A DNA stretch of 64,000 nt from Seiridium cupressi. Taxonomy: Eukaryota > Ascomycota > Sordariomycetes > Amphisphaeriales > Sporocadaceae. Where the stretch lies: assembly GCA_036674765.1 (NCBI GenBank), contig JARVKI010000058.1, positions 62,001 to 126,000 on the forward strand. Reading direction: 5' to 3'. Shown one piece after another: positions 58,318-64,000 of this stretch. Numbering within the stretch: position 1 is the stretch's first letter; every line of letters starts with the position of its first letter. The position numbers and the translations under genes were made by a program. The notes beneath the pieces are model-generated. The model worked only from the letters and a program-made list of their open reading frames with translations. It searched no databases and was not told where the DNA came from.

Positions 58318-59412
58318 TAACGTCCGGGTGGAGTTGGCAACGATAGGAGGAGGTCAATTGAAGATCGTTTGTAAATTGCATCCCTATTTTCAACTGTGTA
58401 AAAGTATGAGTCAAACTGAACGCGTCGTCCAGAACCCCGTAGAGGCTCGGAGATAAAGACACGCGTATTTTCAATGGCGTATTTTTATCTTGTGCATACT
58501 TGCACCCAGAAACCTCTCCTGAGTATGTCGTTTAGTAACCGTATTGCGCTTGGATCGTGAATGGTAGGACAGCTTATAGCCTATTGGCGATATCGCCAAT
58601 TTAATAACATATATTGCGGCTCATCGTACTTGTAGTCAACTGACAAGTTTGTAATTTAGTATCTAAGAGCATTATCTCGACTATCCACTACAAATGGCTT
58701 TTCTCAAGCTCCTACAGAAATGGTGAAGGAACGAGGAGATACATTCGATACAACGCTAGAGTCACAAGAGTCTAGCCCCTCACATCGTCAGCACTATCTT
58801 AGAAGGATACACAATTCGCAACCAACTGACCATCTTAGACATGGGCCTAGGTAGCATAGGTGTAAGGAGGATCGGTACGGCACGGACTTTCATAAGTCGT
58901 GAAGGGAAAGCCCATATGACAAGCATAACACTACAAAACCTGGGGGTTAGCTAAATCTACTCTTAGTATATGCAACGAGTTATCTAGAGAAACGTGTAGT
59001 GATTCAAAAGCAAAGAAAGTCTGTTGAAATGTTCCAGTTCTTGAGTAGAGTTGTTAGGGACGAGACATAACCCAGGCATATGCTTACTGGAGTGATTGTT
59101 GGGCATAGCTGAAAGACGGCAGTCGTCACTACGCCAATATTACTTGTTGGACATCGGCATAGGAATGTCACCAATTTTGCCGTCTTATTAATGCTCAGTT
59201 CGACCGTATCATAGACCAAGTGGATGTATATGGGCTTTGGTATCGGCCCTCGGCTGCTTGTCTTGTGAAACTCAAAGAAAACGTTAGCTATACCATAGCA
59301 GTATTGTTAACGGAACGCCGTACTAGGAGAGTATAGCCAAATCCACGAAGTTTCGCATCATCTTGAGCACTATAACGTAACAATATCTCGTAACTGACCT
59401 AGGGTACTAACT
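58318..59412. other. Intergenic region
   Basis: It is AT-rich with short frames only. A plus-strand frame of about 43 codons from 58721 (MVKERGDTFDTTLES) is too short to call. Confidence 0.4.
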
Positions 59413-60050
59413 AGTGTTCTTGTTTTCAAGAGAATCTTCAAGGTCAATAATATAGATGAGTCCAGTATTAAATCAATTGCGCGCAACAATGCTCGAGTTG
59501 TGTCTGCTATATATAACCGAAGATTGAGAGCGCCAACTGCCAAGTCCGAAAAGGCTTGCACCTGTTCGGCGCAAGGTTCGTGCTCACTTCAATGAGGACT
59601 TGGCTCCCATCATAAAATCGATATCAGGTCACGCTACGTGTGCTGACAGCTGGAGATATTGCTTTCTAAGTCTATTCCGCAAAACGAAAATCTTCGATTG
59701 GCTGCGTAGAACGCCACTTTGCCGTGTCGAGCTTTTCACCTCTTACACCCTAGCGGATTCTAAAGTTGGACCCAACATTTGATGGAGAGTGGTACACCCT
59801 CCCTTCCAAGGATGCTAACCCTATTGGCTTTATTTGCTTTCCGGAGGAAATAATGCCTGTCTTGAGTATGACTTACAATTCTACCGTATAAGAAGATGGT
59901 GTCCCTCCTCATGACATAACATTTTCATACAACGTTACATCAGGATGGAATGGACGTAGATCTCAAAATGTGACAGCCTCTGTACTTGCGTATGTCTGGA
60001 CACTATCGAATTGTCCGGTACGTGTGAGTACTGTTTCTTCTCTCTAATTA
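59413..60050 (+). pseudogene. Frame-broken relic of an unidentified protein
   Basis: Three coding-like pieces lie in three different plus-strand frames. The first, from 59413, reads SVLVFKRIFKVNNIDESS and continues to a stop after about 60 codons. The second, from 59600, is ambiguous. The third, around 59781-60050, reads FDGEWYTLPSKDANPIGFIC, then an in-frame TAA near 59886, then HDITFSYNVTSGWNGRRSQN and SVLAYVWTLSNCP. The open frame on both sides of the TAA and the protein-like composition suggest a decayed gene. Family not recognised; confidence limited. Confidence 0.4.
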
Positions 60051-60818
60051 ATGTCTTGAGTGTCGTTCGGTAAAGGTTAGCTCTATATTCTGTGTTGTCC
60101 TAGCGTGGTTCTTCGAATCTGATGCATCGTAGCATGTCCATTTATCATCTCCAGGGCTATTCTACCGTCGTAGACGAAGGGGACGATGCGTTGCCGTTTC
60201 GAGACGCCACCCGATAAGCTGGTTGCTGGATTAGAGCAGCTTGGAGGTCTTTCAACTACCACTAATAACATAAGATTCGATGTTATTCTTGGACAAGTGC
60301 GTATTATCACCCGAACAGCCTTCTGCGATATTGTCACTTAAAGGATAACTGTAGAAAGAAATTTGGGGCATATCTCTTCATGCTTGCAACCGACTGATAT
60401 TATTCAGCCGCTCACCGCAGGGGCGATATCACAGCCTAACGACTCAGATCGGCTGCTAATTGTAAATTGTAATTATTGAATACGTCCCTGGGCTACCCAC
60501 GCCCATTCTTGCCGACCAAAATTTTGGCAAGAAGGTACCGAGTCACGAGAGCTACTCCAATTTATACAGGTATCGTAGTCACTAAACTGATGGATATGTA
60601 TATTTGGAGAAATTCGTGTAGATACGGTAGAAGTTGAATTGATTGCTAGAGAAGGTCTTGAATGTGTACACTCAAATTGTCAGTGTTTCTAACATCGACC
60701 GACACGACCACCTAAGTTTTCGACCCTGTCGAGTCCCATCCCATCATACTCAGAGTGAGGCTTGTCAATTGTGCTTTGGTTTGACCGAATGTTCCGGCTC
60801 AGTGATTTCCTGAATCAT
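60051..60818. other. Intergenic region
   Basis: Mostly AT-rich. No coding sequence is supported; the right edge presumably contains the 3' UTR of the intradiol dioxygenase gene. Confidence 0.5.
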
Positions 60819-62159
60819 TTAATACTTGGGAGGGGCGGTCGGGAAGGGGGCACCAGTTGGCTTTCCGGTGGGCTAAGTCAGGTTGAGGTCAGCATAATCT
60901 ATTCAAAACAAACGACGTGAGAGTTTCGAGTTTCCGTAGGACGAAAAGTCAGGTGATATTCACGGGGAAGAATAAGCTCTGGGGATAACTTACGGGACCT
61001 CCCGGACCTCCCGGGCCGCCTGGGCCACCTGGGCCACCGCCGTTTCCAGTGTCAACACCACCGCCCTCCTGATAGTGAGCAGCGGGAGTATAGGAATCAG
61101 AGTAGTCTGCAGTGGTGTCAACGCCAATGGTAATAAAGGCCAAGAGACCGTCGGTAAGATCGTCACCGAGGAGGACGTAGTCAACGAGAGGATCGTGGTT
61201 AGCGGTAGCCTGGCCAGCAGCGATACCGTCATTGGCGGTGAGGGTCAGCTGCTGAGTGTTGTCGACGTAGGCCTCCGTCTTCTCTACCTCAGTGATGAGC
61301 TCCTGGTTGAAGAAGATCTGACCAATGTGATCAGTCTTGCCAACGACGTAGGTCTGGTTGGGCAGGATGGTCGAGTTCTCGCTGACGAGAAGGTGGATGT
61401 GGTGGGCGCGTCCCTGGTAGTGGCCCGGGAAAACAGTGTCGAACTCGACGACGCCATCGCTATCGGTCTGCTGAACACCGCGGAGGAAGGTGGAGTTTAG
61501 CCCTCCCTGAACCTGGGAGGAGATACCAGAGTAGACACCCTCGGCGCTGGCGTGCCAGATGTCGACCAAGGCATTCGGGACAGGGCTGTAGGTGTTGATG
61601 TCAATGAACTGGAGATCCAGATGGGTTGGAATACCAGGGTAACCGTCCGTGACGTCGACACGGATGAACTCGCCAGAGACGAAGTAGGGTCCGATGGTGA
61701 CCTCAGGTGCGAGACCAGAGGTAGCATTGGAGCCGAAGATGACGTCGAGAGGAGTGTCCAAGGTGTAGCCCAATTCGGACACATCGTGGGACTCGGCCAA
61801 GTACTTGTCCAAATCAGCAGAGGATCGCTTGCCGAACATGGGCTCTGTTCCTTGGTCAGTACTTTGTCTAATAGGCAGTCATGCCATGGGATCTGCTCAC
61901 TGTTGGTGATGCCACGCTTGGCGCGAAGAGCCGCAACGGTAGCAGCACGACGCTCGGCGGCACGAGCCTTCAGGGCCAGAGCCTTGGGAGTGTTCTCGAC
62001 TTTTGCCATGGAACGGACGGCCTTCTGCTGAGCTTGAGCGTATTTCTCAATCTCACGCTTGATCTGCTTGGCAGACTGGATCTCACCAGGGTGGGCAAGG
62101 GCACCACCGAGAATAGAGGAGAATGCCAAAGAGGCGGCAATGTTCTTGAAGTTAACCAT
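60819..62159 (-). CDS. Secreted intradiol ring-cleavage dioxygenase
   Basis: This is an Fe(III) dioxygenase of the catechol/protocatechuate intradiol family that opens ortho-dihydroxylated aromatic rings. A signal peptide implies it acts outside the cell, as in the extracellular fungal subfamily. Exons are 62159-61901, 61850-60994 and 60872-60819, giving 389 residues. Residues 1-22 (MVNFKNIAASLAFSSILGGA...) are the signal, followed by a Lys/Ala-rich propeptide-like helix. Iron ligands are Tyr193 (in EGVYSGI), Tyr231 (in PGHYQGR) and the HxH pair His237/His239 (in AHHIHLLV). Other family marks are EVTIGPYFVSGEFIR and NALVDIWHASAEG. The C terminus is a run of GGP repeats, then a third exon encoding PTGKPTGAPFPTAPPKY. 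All catalytic residues are intact. The physiological aromatic substrate is unknown. Confidence 0.93.
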
Positions 62160-64000
62160 ATTGGGCAAACGAAAGACTTTCTTCTACTTGAGAATCGAAA
62201 CGGATGTATTGGAGTCCTTCCAAAGAGTGCAGGACCTTGACAGGAACCAATTCCGTGGAGGACGGCTGGGAAACCTCAGCTCTTATATCCAAGTTCTGAA
62301 TCACAGAACTAGCTGGTATAACTCATTGTTTTCTTTTGCGTTAGGGGACTTCTCCTATCCGCAGCCAAGCTGTGTTGCACTTACTGCCAATGAGCATATT
62401 GGGATTAACAACCACCGTCCTTTCCAAGTAAGTCTTGGCCGCCAGCCATGCTCGCGCAATAGGCAATGTCAAGACGTGCTTTGCGGGGTCCAACAGTTGA
62501 CGCATCCCATATAAAGCCGATACCTTGATTATAGCAACGGCAGCTATTGGAATACTGTCATCCGAATCCCGAGTGATCTCATTCATCAAAAGGCTAAAAG
62601 GCTATGTTTCCCACCTTACAGAAGTGGTTAGCGCCTGGCTATAACATGTGTTGACCCCAGGAATTGAGGCTCCAAGGTCGTAGTCGATGGATCAATTGCA
62701 TTGCTTAGCGGTAACTGCAAGGGTATAAGCAACGAGTCTTAATTTGTGCTTTTTAGTTAAGACTCATTCTGCACACAAGCCAAGTCGACATGGCGAAGTG
62801 ATTTACAACGACGGGCAAACTGTTCGCTCAGAAAGTCTGGAGCTAAAGATCATGCATCCACTCGATTTACGGCAAGGCGAGGCAGGCCAAGCGATTTCAG
62901 AACATCAAGTCCCTTCGCAAAGGTGCGGCCCAGGACCTGACAGCAGAACTCAATCTTGAGCCCCAGGGGACAGTTTCGGGACGGAGCTTCTCTTCAACGG
63001 TTTCTTGGCTTTGGGTCGACCTACTCGATGCGGCAGCGGGAAATGGGAGACTTACGCAAGCCTCGAGCTCTTTGCAGGGGTCTAGGCGTGCCAAGCGAAA
63101 CATAGTCACCTTCGGGAACTAGACGATGGCTAGGCGTGCAGTGCAATACCGGGAAGCCGATTGGGTCGGCTGCCTGCTGAGGAGGGCCCCCGTATATAAT
63201 GAGCATGAGTCTAGACAAATACTCTGGCCGCCGGGCAAAGCGGCATTGCTGCACAGCATGTCGCTACGACGAAGCCTCCGGCTTGGCCATGTCTGCCTGA
63301 ATCCAAGTGTAATGAAAACCTCTTCACCTACCGGCTCTGGCAGTTTCCTCAGTCGACGTGTGAGGCATGTTGTACTAACCTCAGGCGTCATTTTGCGTAA
63401 TGCTTTCGAGTAATTTCGATGAAGGCGGACCCAGCCTCTCACCAGAACGCCACAGTTCTCATTTCCGAAAGCTCGGTTTTCAAAAACCTGCATTGTGAGA
63501 TGGACACCAAGCTGTAAGAAATATAAGACCAAGAGACCCAGGAAGTCCTGTATCATCCTATATGGAAGGGAAAGTGAGAACTCGGCGTTGGTAGCTTCGT
63601 GGATCAAAATTGTTCTTCCAAGCCTTGACGATTTTATTTTTCAGCGCGACACGCAATAGTGTATTTGATCGGCATCATTCATAGTAACAGATAGCCATCA
63701 GCAGTTGAAGTGCAGGATTTTGACTGTGCTGAAAGTGGATGATCGTGGCTGCAATGAATAGGGGTGACTGATCACGAAACTTAATTTGTTCGCTTACCAA
63801 ACAGGAATCGATACGGTGAGGCAAACTGACCATGATAAGACAAGATCAAAGCCGCTCGTGGCCGGCCCGGATATGTAGTTCAAGACTTGGTCCACACTTG
63901 TCTCCTCAACTGCCGTGTAAGCTACAGATGTCACTACAATGTAGCTTGGTTGGTGTATGGGTTAGATGTTCGCTGGCGTCTGGAGCGAATGCTGTGAGAA
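62160..64000. other. Promoter of the dioxygenase and terminal gene-poor stretch
   Basis: The first few hundred bases contain the dioxygenase promoter. Beyond, short overlapping frames at 62.9-63.6 kb on both strands carry no domain. The minus-strand frame at 63607-63119 (162 codons) lacks recognisable features. Confidence 0.45.
62281..62290 (-). promoter_or_regulatory. TATA-like box of the dioxygenase gene
   Basis: GGATATAAGA on the minus strand, about 125 bases before the ATG at 62159, a typical fungal spacing. Confidence 0.4.

Noticed and set aside
63119..63607. 162-codon minus-strand frame near the right end
   Set aside because: No domain, no signal peptide, and several overlapping frames on the other strand.

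Overview
The window is nuclear DNA of a filamentous ascomycete. Genes carry short GT-AG introns (about 50-160 nt) with CTNAC-type branch points, intergenic stretches are long, and typical fungal families are present: a HET-domain/ankyrin gene, a PCL cyclin, an intradiol dioxygenase and a fungal RNase T2. Protein content fits Sordariomycetes, probably Hypocreales; that placement is inference from family resemblance, not from a search.

Layout. 0.9-3.8 kb: a divergent pair, CDK1/cdc2 (-) and an ALKBH1-type dioxygenase (+). 3.8-12.6 kb: gene-poor, with a relic of a small secreted protein, two 44-45 nt A runs and a 10-N gap. 12.6-15.6 kb: a PCL-type G1 cyclin preceded by about 1.86 kb that is almost free of ATG. 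19.5-21.1 kb: an SRP40/Nopp140-like nucleolar protein whose stop codon is followed by 88 more in-frame codons. 23-30.5 kb: a PEX11-like protein, a Clr5-type protein lacking its N-terminal domain, a histidine phosphatase and an Ala/Pro/Glu/Lys-rich protein with repeated phase-1 introns. 33.8-38.6 kb: the PP2A activator RRD1 (-), divergent from an uncharacterised 850-residue protein (+). 40.1-44.6 kb: a 1,382-residue coiled-coil protein with 54-residue repeats. 45-48.2 kb: a HET-domain/ankyrin pseudogene with three separate lesions. 49.5-54.5 kb: three genes whose families act in membrane traffic and endocytosis (ArfGAP, a Bet1/Sft1 SNARE, an Ysc84/SH3 protein). 55-62.2 kb: three secreted proteins (RNase T2, a small secreted protein, an intradiol dioxygenase), interspersed with gene relics.

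Most genes are housekeeping (cell cycle, nucleolus, phosphatase control, peroxisome, vesicle traffic) separated by long non-coding tracts; the right-hand 10 kb is more accessory in character. There is no sign of a single pathway cluster. The strongest unexplained signals are the ATG-depleted cyclin leader, the in-frame extension beyond the SRP40 stop, and the recently broken HET-ankyrin gene. All splice sites were placed by eye from frame continuity and consensus, without transcript data. No tRNA, rRNA, CRISPR array or intact transposon was recognised.
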